Assembly (NCBI GenBank): GCA_905234815.1
Contig: CAJOIX010000003.1
Location: forward strand, 1-64,000
Direction of reading: 5' to 3'
DNA: 64,000 bases
Source of the DNA: an uncultured Prevotella sp.
GTDB taxonomy: Bacteria; Bacteroidota; Bacteroidia; Bacteroidales; Bacteroidaceae
Within the stretch, counting starts at the first letter, position 1. The number at the start of each line of letters is the position of its first letter. Made by a program: the position numbers and the translations under genes. Shown here in pieces: positions 17,826 through 29,308 of this stretch. The notes beneath the pieces are model-generated. The model had not been told where the DNA came from. It was given only the letters and a program-made list of their open reading frames with translations, and did not search any database.

Positions 17826-19334
17826 TTACCTTGAAGCACGGAAAGAGGCCATGTTTTCGTATCGGCGAACCATCATGCGCTTATAGATATTTTGCAGCCA
17901 CAGACGATTCGTAAGAATGAAAGCAATTCCGATAACGGCCATTACACTGTTGCAAACCCACTCGCCGCCCAAAGCCTGGAGTACTGATGCCAACAGGATT
18001 GGGATGAAGAATACAACCATTTGCACCACTAACTGCATATAATTATTCTCCATACTGTTCTTGCCAATGAACTTTGCATTCAGCGGTATGGTCTGCTTGT
18101 TGTAAACTGCCATCTGGAATAGCAGGAAATACTGTGCTCCTGCAGTATAGAGGGTATATGCCAGTAGCATCCAAATAGACCATTTCCCTGCAAATACGGT
18201 GGGAAGCATGAGCGCGAACGGCAAGACGAGCAAGGCGCAGGAGAACCAATATTTGGCTCTGAACAATGATATAATGTTTTCCTTATGCACCATGAGGGCA
18301 TCGATATAATTGCCTTCGTAGCACATAACGCGAGTGAGCGACATGGCTCCGTAGATGACCAGATTGTAGATACACCAAAAATTGGTAAAGAAATTCCCGT
18401 CGTAAACTGGTGTGAAGGTAATCAGCAGACTGAACATAATCACCACTGCAGTGGACATAATAAATGACTTGCGGGGATTTTTGTTGCGCAAAATCGATTT
18501 CACCTCCAGTTTCAGGTATTCACCCACTTCGCCGTAGCGGTCGAGGAAGTTGAACTTGGAAACACTCTTCAGCGTAGTCTTCTCTTCGGAAAGGGCCTCA
18601 CTGAGAATATGGCGATATTGCAAGATGCGATTGATACCAGCCAAGATTGCCAGTAGTGCTATGGCAAGCGCCACAGGCAGCCACGGCATCTCTTCTATCC
18701 AGGTGCCTGCTGTGCCATAGATATCTACAAATTGGCTCAACGACGCTTTCTTACCTACATAAAGCGGCATGGCCATCAGCGCATAAACGGCAATGGGGAG
18801 CAACCACCAGAGCTGGGAATCAATAATTTTTGTGCGACAAATGAGGTACCACTGACTGTTGGCCACCACCAAAAGATGAGCCACGAGCAGGAAAATTAGT
18901 GCCTTGCCGATACCGAAACTGAATACAATCGACATCAATGCGTAGGGCACGAAGAGGAACATCCACAACAGATGGGTGGCAGAAATCATGGATGTAATGA
19001 CGAAAGTATCTACACAGGCGTAGCGGCTGATGGGCAACGTGAGGTAAGGCTTCACCAACTGCGAGGGTGTCTGCTGCGCAGTGAACCGCAAAAAGAAATC
19101 CACGAGCAGAACGAATGGCAGTATGCCCATGATAGTTTCGAGCGGTGTGCGATACGAACTTTCATTGGCCACGAGCGAGAAGATTACGGCAAAGAAGATT
19201 AAGTAGCCAACCATGAATACGGACAGAAATCCCATTACCCATTTGGCTACCTTGTTTTGCTGAAAGTTAAGGGCTCTTCGCTCAGCCAGTTGGCGGTGAC
19301 GACGCAACTGGAGAAACAGTTGGAATCTATTCAT
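17826..19334 (-). CDS. DUF5687 polytopic membrane protein
   Basis: A 502-aa inner-membrane protein with roughly ten hydrophobic segments, for example around residues 35-60, 115-170 and 380-490, and a basic N-terminus (LRRHRQLAERRA). I recognise it as the DUF5687 family, which resembles permease subunits of ABC exporters and usually sits beside an ATPase gene. No dedicated transporter ATPase lies next to it here. It overlaps the upstream LolA-like gene by 4 bp (ATGA) and is followed closely by the UvrA paralogue. Substrate unknown. Confidence 0.8.
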   Translation of the reverse strand: MNRFQLFLQLRRHRQLAERRALNFQQNKVAKWVMGFLSVFMVGYLIFFAVIFSLVANESSYRTPLETIMGILPFVLLVDFFLRFTAQQTPSQLVKPYLTLPISRYACVDTFVITSMISATHLLWMFLFVPYALMSIVFSFGIGKALIFLLVAHLLVVANSQWYLICRTKIIDSQLWWLLPIAVYALMAMPLYVGKKASLSQFVDIYGTAGTWIEEMPWLPVALAIALLAILAGINRILQYRHILSEALSEEKTTLKSVSKFNFLDRYGEVGEYLKLEVKSILRNKNPRKSFIMSTAVVIMFSLLITFTPVYDGNFFTNFWCIYNLVIYGAMSLTRVMCYEGNYIDALMVHKENIISLFRAKYWFSCALLVLPFALMLPTVFAGKWSIWMLLAYTLYTAGAQYFLLFQMAVYNKQTIPLNAKFIGKNSMENNYMQLVVQMVVFFIPILLASVLQALGGEWVCNSVMAVIGIAFILTNRLWLQNIYKRMMVRRYENMASFRASR

Positions 19335-19933
19335 CGGAGATCAATAATTTCTGCGTTAGGATATTTCTTCGGATTGAATTGGAACAGGCCGTCTGGCTGG
19401 TTCTTTGCTTGCAGCGAGTTGATACGAATGGTGACAGGCTGTCCGTTTTGGTGGAAACGTATTTCCGTGGGCACGCAATCTTTTTTTCTGATGGTAAGCG
19501 TGATGACACCGAGCGTAGGCTTGGTGTTTTTTTGTGGTGTGAGCGTCACTATATAATACCCTGCCCTGCTCACGTGCTTGGCGTTGTAGCCACGCTTGTA
19601 GAGCGAGATGAAGGTGTAGGGGTTCATCTGCTGGCGCCCAACGGCAGAAGGATTGCTGATGCTCACCTCTTCGGTCGATGCCTGATAGACCCACTGGGTC
19701 TTACCGTTAAACCACACTTCCATTTCTCCCAGCACGGCATGAAACTTCTGGCCTTTTATCTGTATGTTGCCAGTGGCTTTTCCCGTTTGCGGATGTGAAA
19801 GGGTAAAGGCAGCGCTGCATCCGCCAGAACGACCTACAACGGCTGCGGCACGGTCGAGTATCTGAGTAGTTGTCTGCGCCTGAACACACAGACAGGCGGC
19901 AAGCATTAAGCAAGAGAACAGTATTTTTTTCAT
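19331..19933 (-). CDS. LolA-like outer-membrane lipoprotein carrier
   Basis: A 200-aa periplasmic protein with a signal peptide (MKKILFSCLMLAACLCVQAQ). The rest resembles LolA: an N-terminal helix with ILDRAAAVVGRSGG, beta strands with MEVWFNGKTQWVY, and the late TLTIRKKDCVPTEIRFHQNG segment. Known LolA proteins carry lipoproteins across the periplasm to the outer membrane. It lies 79 bp after ftsK, an arrangement also known from other bacteria, and overlaps the DUF5687 start. Confidence 0.82.
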   Translation of the reverse strand: MKKILFSCLMLAACLCVQAQTTTQILDRAAAVVGRSGGCSAAFTLSHPQTGKATGNIQIKGQKFHAVLGEMEVWFNGKTQWVYQASTEEVSISNPSAVGRQQMNPYTFISLYKRGYNAKHVSRAGYYIVTLTPQKNTKPTLGVITLTIRKKDCVPTEIRFHQNGQPVTIRINSLQAKNQPDGLFQFNPKKYPNAEIIDLR

Positions 19934-20012
19934 ATCGGGAGTCGTGTTTTACAATGATTCATATTAAAGCGCTCAACCACCTCACGCTGGCGGCCAAGGC
20001 GCCGGGGGATTG

Positions 20013-22451
20013 TTATTCTTGCCCACGGAGGCGAAGCATGAGGCCGCTCAGTGCATTGGGGTCTTGAATGAGCACATCGCGAGGCTTGGCACCCTGTGCC
20101 GGTCCAACCACGCCTGCTGCTTCCAGCTGGTCCATGATGCGGCCAGCGCGGTTGTAGCCAATGGAGAGTCGACGCTGAATCATGCTGGTAGAGCCTTGCT
20201 GGGTCAGGATAATGGCTTTGGCAGCCTCTTCAAACATGGGGTCGAGATTGCCCATGCCTGCCCCTCCAGCACCTGCCGTACCGCCGTCATCGTTGACGGG
20301 TTCGGGCAGGATAAGGGGTTCTACCGGGCCAGGCTGATTGGCAATATAATTACAGATGCGTTCAACCTCTGGTGTATCAACAAAGGCACATTGCACACGC
20401 ACCGGCTCGCCATTGTCGAGAATAAGCATATCGCCTCGGCCAATCAGCTGTTCAGCTCCGGCACGGTCGAGAATGGTGCGCGAGTCGATGAGTGCCGCCA
20501 CCTTGAAGGCCATACGTCCGGGGAAGTTGGCTTTGATGGTACCGGTAATGATATTGGTGGTGGGGCGCTGTGTAGCGATAATCATGTGCATACCAACGGC
20601 ACGGGCTTTCTGGGCAATACGTGCAATGGGCAGTTCCACTTCCTTGCCGGCAGTCATGATGAGATCGCCGAACTCGTCGATTACCACCACGATGTATGGC
20701 ATGAATTCGTGTCCTTCTTCCGGATTGAGTTGATGCTGAAGGTATTTTTCGTTGTACTCTTTCACGTTGCGGGCGCCGGCCTTGCGAAGCAATGTGTAGC
20801 GGTCGTCCATGAGCACACAGAGTGAGTTCAGCGTTTTCACCACTTTCTGCGGATCGGTGATGATGGTATCGTCGTCAGGATTGACGGTGGCCATGAAGTG
20901 GTCGGCTATGGGCGCATAGATAGAGAATTCCACCTGCTTGGGATCGACAAGCACGATTTTCAGTTCGTTGGGGTGTTTTTTGTAGAGCAGCGAGGTGAGT
21001 ATGCAGTTCAGGCCGACCGACTTACCCTGTCCTGTAGCACCGGCCACAAGCAAATGGGGAATCTTGGCCAAGTCGAGCATGAACAGTTCATTGGTGATGG
21101 TTTTGCCCAATGCAATAGGGAGTTCCATCGTGGTCTGCTGGAATTTCTGGGTGTTCAGAATGGAGTGCATCGAAACGATTTGTTTCTTCTGGTTGGGCAC
21201 TTCTATACCGATGGTTCCCTTGCCGGGTATGGGGGCGATGATGCGGATACCCAGGGCGGCGAGCGAGAGTGCGATATCGTCTTGCAGATTGCGAATACGC
21301 GAGATGCGTACACCCTCGGCTGGCGTGATTTCATAGAGGGTTACCGTAGGTCCGACCGTAGCCTTGATTTCCTTGATGGCCACGCCAAACGAGTGCAGCA
21401 CCTCGACGATACGAGCATTGTTGGCTTTGATTTCGTCGTAGTCAATTTGCGGACGCTGGTCGTTGTCGTATTTCTTCAGCAAATCGAGCGTGGGATACTT
21501 ATAGCGGGTGAAAGGCTCCAGCGGATTGATCGGCTTGCTGAGATCAACTTCGGCATTGAGGCGTTTGCCTTTGGCCTCAGCCTCTTCCTCCATGGTATCT
21601 ACCACGAGGTCGGGTGTGTTGGTATCGGACAGTTGAGCATTTTGAGCGCCCTCCTGCTTTTTCTTACTGGCGGATTGCGATTTTTCAGTGGGCAGGGGCG
21701 TGAGGTCCACCACCGTGGGATGCTCCTCTTCGGCAGGCTGCTCAGCAGCGACAGGCTCATCTGCTTTGTCCTTGTCGGAAAAGAGGTCGTTGGTGACTGA
21801 TGTTTTCACACCACTCATCACATACTTGATGGGATTGAGCGTTTTCTTGATGATATTGATGGTCTCGCTGCTGATGAAAATGAGGAAAATGAGGGCCACA
21901 AGGAAGAGAATAGCCCAGAGCCCCGGCTCGCCTACGATATTGGTGAGATAGTTCTTTACAAACGCGCCATGGTCTCCACCGCAATCGAAGTGGAGCGACG
22001 AAAAGAGCGGCGTGACGGCTGCTGCACAGAACACCGATCCCCAGATGGCTGCGAGCACGAGGGAGAAGAACCACTTCAGCAGGTTCGGCTTCCATGCTCC
22101 TGTGAGCCGCAGGCCGAAAATAAAGAGGATGACAGGCAGGAGAAAGGCTGCCAGTCCGATTCCGCGCGAGAGCATCCAATAGGAAAGCAAGGCTCCCATG
22201 GAACCGCAGTAATTGGTAAGTTCCTTGCGCTGATTGAGGAAATCGCCTTCGCGGAGGTTTTCCAGAATGCTTTGGTCGTGGGCACCTGTGGTGCAGAAAG
22301 AGCCCATGGCCAGGGCCATATAGATGCTGAACGCGATGAGTATCACGCCCAGAATCATGTCGATTCGCTCGGTGAGCAACTGGCTGAAGCCAGTGGCCTC
22401 GGCCAACGATTGTGTTTTCTTTTTCCGGCGGGTGGTATTTTTACTTTTCAT
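20013..22451 (-). CDS. ftsK: DNA translocase FtsK
   Basis: Membrane-anchored ATPase that pumps chromosomal DNA at the division septum, 812 aa. The N-terminal quarter has four hydrophobic segments. A charged linker (about 230-330) follows. The motor has Walker A GATGQGKSVGLN near residue 475 and Walker B VVVIDEFGDL near 590. The C-terminal gamma domain (about 740-805) contains the winged-helix sequence MIQRRLSIGYNRAGRIMDQLE, which reads DNA polarity motifs. It heads an operon-like run with the LolA-like, DUF5687, UvrA-like and glycosyltransferase genes. The promoter ATTG-N19-TACTTTTG lies about 35 nt upstream. Confidence 0.96.
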   Translation of the reverse strand: MKSKNTTRRKKKTQSLAEATGFSQLLTERIDMILGVILIAFSIYMALAMGSFCTTGAHDQSILENLREGDFLNQRKELTNYCGSMGALLSYWMLSRGIGLAAFLLPVILFIFGLRLTGAWKPNLLKWFFSLVLAAIWGSVFCAAAVTPLFSSLHFDCGGDHGAFVKNYLTNIVGEPGLWAILFLVALIFLIFISSETINIIKKTLNPIKYVMSGVKTSVTNDLFSDKDKADEPVAAEQPAEEEHPTVVDLTPLPTEKSQSASKKKQEGAQNAQLSDTNTPDLVVDTMEEEAEAKGKRLNAEVDLSKPINPLEPFTRYKYPTLDLLKKYDNDQRPQIDYDEIKANNARIVEVLHSFGVAIKEIKATVGPTVTLYEITPAEGVRISRIRNLQDDIALSLAALGIRIIAPIPGKGTIGIEVPNQKKQIVSMHSILNTQKFQQTTMELPIALGKTITNELFMLDLAKIPHLLVAGATGQGKSVGLNCILTSLLYKKHPNELKIVLVDPKQVEFSIYAPIADHFMATVNPDDDTIITDPQKVVKTLNSLCVLMDDRYTLLRKAGARNVKEYNEKYLQHQLNPEEGHEFMPYIVVVIDEFGDLIMTAGKEVELPIARIAQKARAVGMHMIIATQRPTTNIITGTIKANFPGRMAFKVAALIDSRTILDRAGAEQLIGRGDMLILDNGEPVRVQCAFVDTPEVERICNYIANQPGPVEPLILPEPVNDDGGTAGAGGAGMGNLDPMFEEAAKAIILTQQGSTSMIQRRLSIGYNRAGRIMDQLEAAGVVGPAQGAKPRDVLIQDPNALSGLMLRLRGQE

Positions 22452-22480
22452 TGTGTCTGTCTATGCAAATTTTCAAGCTA

Positions 22481-22511
22481 CAAAAGTAGTCTTTTTTTAT
22501 GATTGGGCAAT
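22481..22511 (-). promoter_or_regulatory. ftsK promoter
   Basis: ATTG (22508-22511), 19 nt, TACTTTTG (22481-22488) on the minus strand, in the gap between ligA and ftsK. Confidence 0.65.
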
Positions 22512-22583
22512 GTTCTTGTTGAACTATTTTCATTTGAGGGCACACAAAGTGTGTTTTTCGTAAACGTCGCCCACAAAATTGGG

Positions 22584-24650
<2,067 letters not shown>

Positions 24651-24675
24651 TTACCTTTTTCAAAAATTTCAACCG

Positions 24676-24683
24676 CAAAAATA
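24676..24683 (-). promoter_or_regulatory. ligA -7 box
   Basis: TATTTTTG on the minus strand, 29 nt before the ligA start. The -33 region is weak. Confidence 0.5.
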
Positions 24684-24743
24684 CAAAATTCGCTCCAAAA
24701 CGAAACGGCAAATCCAGACTTTTTTCGTCCATTCGCAAGTAGC

Positions 24744-24884
24744 TGATAATCAGGCGCATAGAAACCGTGCTTCAAAAGCATAGCTTTTAGGCGGCAAAAG
24801 CATAGCTTTCGGAGGGCAAAAGCATAGCTTTTAGCGGCCAAAAGGATAGCTTTTGAAAAACAGGAGTTAAACACTGTCGATAAA
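24744..24884. repeat. 22-bp-period palindrome element, copy 2
   Basis: Four units start at 24774, 24796, 24818 and 24840, all in the AAAAGCATAGCTTTT orientation, the last with GGATAG. Spacers are ggcggc, gagggc and gcggcc. The left border TGATAATCA (24744-24752, inside the palindrome CTGATAATCAG) is 21 bp from the first unit. The right border is degenerate (TGTCGATAA at 24875). Confidence 0.88.
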
Positions 24885-24921
24885 TTTTCGTTTTTTTTGA
24901 CTTTTTCAACAGTAAAAATTG

Positions 24922-24929
24922 TAATTTTG
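24922..24929 (+). promoter_or_regulatory. kdsD -7 box
   Basis: TAATTTTG, 37 nt before the start codon. A TTTG lies 22 nt upstream, slightly longer than usual spacing. Confidence 0.55.
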
Positions 24930-24966
24930 CAACTCAAACTTTCCATAAAAACTGGAACCAAAAGAA

Positions 24967-25926
24967 ATGAAAACACTCACTCCCCGCGAATATGCCGAGC
25001 AATGCCTGCGCGATGAAGCGCAAGCCGTGCTCGAACTGATACCCCAGCTCAGCGAAACATTCGACCGTGCCGTGGATCTGATTTTCCACTGCAAGGGCAA
25101 GGTCATCGTCACCGGTGTGGGCAAGAGCGGCCACATCGGCGCAAAAATTGCCGCCACCCTCTCATCGACCGGAACACCCTCGTTTTTCATTAATCCGCTC
25201 GACGTGTTCCACGGCGACCTCGGCGTGATGACTCCCGACGACGTGGTGCTCGCCTTGAGCAATTCCGGTCAGACCGACGAACTACTGCGATTCATTCCCA
25301 TGCTGCAGCAAATGGAAGTGCCCATCATTTCGATGACCCGCAACCCCGAATCGCTGTTGGCCAAGTATAGCACGATACACATCACCGTGAGCGTAAAGAA
25401 AGAAGCCTGTCCGCTGAATCTGGCACCCACCTCATCGACCACTGCCGCACTGGCCATGGGCGATGCGCTGGCCATAGCGCTCATGCAGGTGAGACACTTC
25501 AAACCCAAAGATTTTGCACACTTCCACCCGGGCGGCACGCTCGGACGGCGACTGCTCACCACGGCTGCCGACGTGATGCGCACGCAGGATATGCCCATCA
25601 TTCCTAAAGAAATGCATCTGGGCGAGGCCATCATCCACGTGAGCAAAGGGAAACTCGGTCTCGGCGTATCGCTCGACGACGCCGGATGCGTTGAAGGACT
25701 CATCACCGACGGCGACATCAGACGCGCCATGGAACGGTGGCAGGCCGGATTTGTGGAGCATACCGTTGAGGAAATCATGACGCGCGAACCCAAAATTGTG
25801 GCCCCAAACACAAAAATCACAGAAATACAACGCATCATGCACCGGCACAAGGTTCACACCGTGCTCGTTTGCGACAAGGAACGCCGGCTGCTGGGAGTTG
25901 TTGACCACTATTCCTGCATGATTTAA
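24967..25926 (+). CDS. kdsD: Arabinose 5-phosphate isomerase (KpsF/GutQ family)
   Basis: Converts ribulose 5-phosphate to arabinose 5-phosphate, the first step to Kdo for lipopolysaccharide. The 319 aa contain an N-terminal SIS sugar-isomerase domain (GVGKSGHIGAKIAATLSSTG near residue 50; HPGGTLGRRLL near 180) and two C-terminal CBS domains (about 200-315). The ATG follows the promoter closely. It starts a plus-strand run with a phospholipase-D protein and a flavoprotein, with gaps of 36 and 7 bp. Confidence 0.94.
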   Translation: MKTLTPREYAEQCLRDEAQAVLELIPQLSETFDRAVDLIFHCKGKVIVTGVGKSGHIGAKIAATLSSTGTPSFFINPLDVFHGDLGVMTPDDVVLALSNSGQTDELLRFIPMLQQMEVPIISMTRNPESLLAKYSTIHITVSVKKEACPLNLAPTSSTTAALAMGDALAIALMQVRHFKPKDFAHFHPGGTLGRRLLTTAADVMRTQDMPIIPKEMHLGEAIIHVSKGKLGLGVSLDDAGCVEGLITDGDIRRAMERWQAGFVEHTVEEIMTREPKIVAPNTKITEIQRIMHRHKVHTVLVCDKERRLLGVVDHYSCMI

Positions 25927-25962
25927 TCATTATTGACAATTGAGAATTGAAAATTGACAATA

Positions 25963-27270
25963 ATGACTACATCCACAGATAGATTGTTCAACTTCGGCGG
26001 AAGGAACCTGCGGCGACTGATTTTTCTCACAGCCGTCATGCTCGCGCCCCTCTTTGCACAAGCACAGACAGCCGACTCGCTGCTCATGGAAGAACTCCGC
26101 CGGGACGGGGTGACTTTCTCCACAAACAATTCGCTCGTGCTTCTGCGCAGCGGACAAGAAAAATTCGACGATATGTTCGCCGCCATCCGCGCAGCCAAAA
26201 GCAGCGTGCATCTGGAATACTTCAACTTCCGCAATGACTCCATTGCGTCGCTCCTATTCGACATTCTGGCCGAAAAAGCCAAGGAAGGCGTGGAAGTGCG
26301 CGCACTGTTCGATGCCTTCGGCAATTCGTCAAACAATCAACCGCTGAAGCGGCGCCACCTCAAAGCCATTCGGGAGAGAGGCATAGAAATCGTGAAATTC
26401 GACCCCATCGTCTTCCCTTGGATTAACCACGGCTTTCATCGCGACCACAGAAAAATCGTGGTCATCGACGGGAAAGTGGCCTACACCGGAGGCATGAACG
26501 TGGCCGACTATTATATAAAAGGTACGGAGGTGGTCGGCTCTTGGCACGATATGCACTGCCGCATAGAGGGCGACGAAGTGAACACCCTGCAGAAGATTTT
26601 TCTCAACATCTGGAACAAGACCACCAAGCAAAACATTTACGGCCCGCAATACTATTTCGGTGTGTACCCCTCGCCGCGCTTTGCCCACCTCAAGCGCGAT
26701 ACCTCTTCCACCGCCGGAAGGAAAACCATCGGCATCATCAACCGCGAGCCGCACACCTCAAATAGAATCATCAGAAAATTCTACGAAGGAGCCATCAATC
26801 TGGCACAAGATTCCATCAAACTTATCAACCCCTACTTCACGCTCAACGGCCGGCTCAAACGCGCACTGCGACGAGCCGTAGAGCGCGGTGTGAAAGTGGA
26901 AATCATGCTATCGACCAAGAGCGATATTCCGCTCACACCCGATTGCGGCTTCTATAATGCCCACCGACTGATGAAACGCGGGTGCACCATCTGGATGTAC
27001 ACTCCAGGATTCCACCACACGAAAATCATTATGGTCGATGGAAAAATCTGCTCTGTGGGCAGTGCCAACCTCAATGCCCGCAGCCTCTCGTTCGACTACG
27101 AAGACAATGCCGTCATCTTCGATCAGGAAACAACGGCCGAACTCGACCAGCTCTTCGAGCGCGACAAGCACGACTGCTTCAAGCTGACCGAAAAACGCTG
27201 GGACCAATGGCGCACACCCTGGAAGAAATTTGTGGGATGGGCGGCCCACCTCATCGCACCCTTGCTTTAA
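25963..27270 (+). CDS. Phospholipase D-family protein (cardiolipin synthase-like)
   Basis: A 435-aa protein with a hydrophobic signal or anchor (residues ~15-35, ending FAQAQ). Two complete HKD motifs are present: HRDHRKIVVIDGKVAYTGG near residue 165 and HHTKIIMVDGKICSVGSAN near 350. The layout fits bacterial cardiolipin synthases, which join phosphatidylglycerol molecules in the inner membrane. The ATG at 25963 is preferred over an in-frame TTG nine bases earlier. The 36-bp gap to kdsD contains short AATTGA-type repeats. Confidence 0.9.
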   Translation: MTTSTDRLFNFGGRNLRRLIFLTAVMLAPLFAQAQTADSLLMEELRRDGVTFSTNNSLVLLRSGQEKFDDMFAAIRAAKSSVHLEYFNFRNDSIASLLFDILAEKAKEGVEVRALFDAFGNSSNNQPLKRRHLKAIRERGIEIVKFDPIVFPWINHGFHRDHRKIVVIDGKVAYTGGMNVADYYIKGTEVVGSWHDMHCRIEGDEVNTLQKIFLNIWNKTTKQNIYGPQYYFGVYPSPRFAHLKRDTSSTAGRKTIGIINREPHTSNRIIRKFYEGAINLAQDSIKLINPYFTLNGRLKRALRRAVERGVKVEIMLSTKSDIPLTPDCGFYNAHRLMKRGCTIWMYTPGFHHTKIIMVDGKICSVGSANLNARSLSFDYEDNAVIFDQETTAELDQLFERDKHDCFKLTEKRWDQWRTPWKKFVGWAAHLIAPLL

Positions 27271-27277
27271 TGCCCTC

Positions 27278-28480
27278 ATGAGCACACAACCCAATATCGC
27301 CATCATTGGCGGCGGCGCTGCAGGATTCTTCTGTGCCATCAATATCAAAGAATTGCTGCCCCAAGCGCAAGTAACCATCTTTGAGCGCACGGCCAGTCAA
27401 CTAATCAAGGTGGGACTATCGGGCGGCGGGCGGTGTAATTGTACCAACACCTTCGCCGATGTTACTGATTTGCAGCAGGTGTATCCGCGAGGATATCGGC
27501 TGCTGAAACGACTCTTCCCGACCTTCGGGCCCGCTGAAGCCCGGCAATGGTTTCTGACACACGGAGTAGAACTCAAAGAAGAAGCCGGCGGGCGCATCTT
27601 TCCCAAGTCCAACTCATCGCAAACCATCATCAACTGCCTCACCTCCTACTGCGGCAGATACGGCGTCAAAATTGTGCACCAGCGAGCCATTGCGAACCTC
27701 GACGAGCTGAAAGAGTTCACCCACATTGTCATCACCACCGGCAGTTTCTCTGCCAACGACACGCTCTCGCAGCAACTACAGCAACTCGGCCACGAAATCA
27801 TCCCACCCGTCCCGTCGCTTTTCGCCTTCCGCATAGCGGCCCTCGCCGATAGCGACGCCCAGCTGTCGGGCACCGCCTTGCAACACGCACAACTGAGCCT
27901 ACAGGGCACAAAGTTTCAGGCTGAAGGACCCATCATTGTGACCCACGAAGGCTTGAGCGGACCGGCCGTACTCAAACTGTCCAGCATGGCAGCCCGTCAT
28001 CTGGCCGAACAAAACTACAAGGCAACCCTGCAAATCAACTGGATTGCGGAAAATATGCAAGATGCCACCACGTGGATACAACAGCAAATCAACCAAGAAG
28101 GCAAAAAACTGCTCGCCAATTGCCACCCCGAATCTTGCTCTGCGCGACTCTGGCAATATCTCTTGCACCGCGCTATGGGCAATACAGAACAAAAACGCTG
28201 GGCCGAACTCAGCAGAAAAGATGCCAACCGGCTGGTCAACACCCTGACCAACGATTGCTACCCGATAGACGGACGAGCCGCAAACAAGGATGAATTTGTC
28301 ACCTGCGGCGGCATATCTCTGACCAGCGTTAATCCCTCAACCCTCGAGAGCCGCTACCGCCCAAACCTTTATTTTGCAGGCGAGGTGCTCGACATTGACG
28401 GCATCACCGGCGGTTTCAACTTTCAAGCAGCCTGGACCACTGCCCACACCGTGGCGCAGGCCATTGCTCGTGCAATGTAA
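27278..28480 (+). CDS. HI0933-family NAD(P)/FAD-dependent oxidoreductase
   Basis: A 400-aa flavoprotein. The FAD-binding motif IAIIGGGAAGFFCA is at residues 6-20 and SGGGRCNCTN, typical of the HI0933 (YhiN/BaiN-like) family, near 45. The C-terminal part has VTCGGISLTSV and GEVLDIDGITGGFNFQ. Members are soluble aminoacetone- or quinone-related oxidoreductases of uncertain role; the substrate is not predictable here. The ATG at 27278 is 7 bp after the phospholipase-D stop, so co-transcription is likely. Confidence 0.9.
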   Translation: MSTQPNIAIIGGGAAGFFCAINIKELLPQAQVTIFERTASQLIKVGLSGGGRCNCTNTFADVTDLQQVYPRGYRLLKRLFPTFGPAEARQWFLTHGVELKEEAGGRIFPKSNSSQTIINCLTSYCGRYGVKIVHQRAIANLDELKEFTHIVITTGSFSANDTLSQQLQQLGHEIIPPVPSLFAFRIAALADSDAQLSGTALQHAQLSLQGTKFQAEGPIIVTHEGLSGPAVLKLSSMAARHLAEQNYKATLQINWIAENMQDATTWIQQQINQEGKKLLANCHPESCSARLWQYLLHRAMGNTEQKRWAELSRKDANRLVNTLTNDCYPIDGRAANKDEFVTCGGISLTSVNPSTLESRYRPNLYFAGEVLDIDGITGGFNFQAAWTTAHTVAQAIARAM

Positions 28481-28524
28481 CAGAAATGTAACACTTTTTC
28501 TTCTCTATAATTCTACCACACTTT

Positions 28525-28532
28525 TACATTTG
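28525..28532 (+). promoter_or_regulatory. -7 box upstream of acetyltransferase gene
   Basis: TACATTTG, 59 nt before the start codon. The -33 box is not evident. Confidence 0.45.
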
Positions 28533-28591
28533 CAAAAAGAAAACAACACGCCATAAGGTTGCGCTTCTGCAAAAACCGGCGACTGAACACT

Positions 28592-29197
28592 ATGAAGTAC
28601 GAACTCATTCAAACCGACGGCGAAACAATCAGAATTCCAATAGCCGAAAACTATCACGACTGTGCAGAACTGATTCGTTCCGACGCATATCGCCACAATG
28701 GACGGCGCAGTTCGCTGTTAAGCATCTATCTGAACGGCATCACACGCACTTCCGTGGCCTTCGCCTTCTGGTGGCGATTGGCCCAGCACAAAGGTTTTCT
28801 CTACCCCTTGTGCAAATGGATGTTGCGACGATACAAGCGGCGCTATGGGCTCTTCATCCCCACAAGCGTGAAGATTGGCTACGGCTTCTACATCCAGCAT
28901 TGCCTGGGATTGGTCATCAATTCCAACGCAATAATAGGCAACAATGTGAACATGGGACAGTTCACCACCATTGGCAGCAATCTGCCCAAAGCCGCAGTGA
29001 TTGGCGATAATGTGTATGTCGGACCCAATGTCTGTATCGTAGATGATGTGATGATTCACTCTCATGTAACCATTGGCGCAGGGGCTGTGGTCACTAAAAA
29101 CTGCCTTTCCAACACCACCGTTGCCGGGGTGCCCGCCAAGGTGATACAAACATTCGCACACGACGACTACATCCGCCATCCGTGGCCGTTGGATTAA
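28592..29197 (+). CDS. Hexapeptide-repeat acetyltransferase (serine acetyltransferase-like)
   Basis: A 201-aa left-handed beta-helix transferase. Hexapeptide repeats run from about residue 95 ([18 protein letters not shown]) through [28 protein letters not shown] and [10 protein letters not shown] to the capping AGVPAKVI. This is the serine O-acetyltransferase branch, but the N-terminal helical domain is short, so an acetyltransferase for a surface sugar is also possible. I chose the ATG at 28592 over an in-frame TTG 33 bases earlier. It follows the flavoprotein by 111 bp and has its own candidate promoter. Confidence 0.85.
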   Translation: MKYELIQTDGETIRIPIAENYHDCAELIRSDAYRHNGRRSSLLSIYLNGITRTSVAFAFWWRLAQHKGFLYPLCKWMLRRYKRRYGLFIPTSVKIGYGFYIQHCLGLVINSNAIIGNNVNMGQFTTIGSNLPKAAVIGDNVYVGPNVCIVDDVMIHSHVTIGAGAVVTKNCLSNTTVAGVPAKVIQTFAHDDYIRHPWPLD

Positions 29198-29308
29198 AAG
29201 AAACAAAGAGGGCATTGCAGATCAGATTGATACGCAACTGGCTCATTCCTCAACTGAAATAAGAGTGTGTAAATAATTTAGTATTTAACCCTTTTTAAAT
29301 CAAAAACA

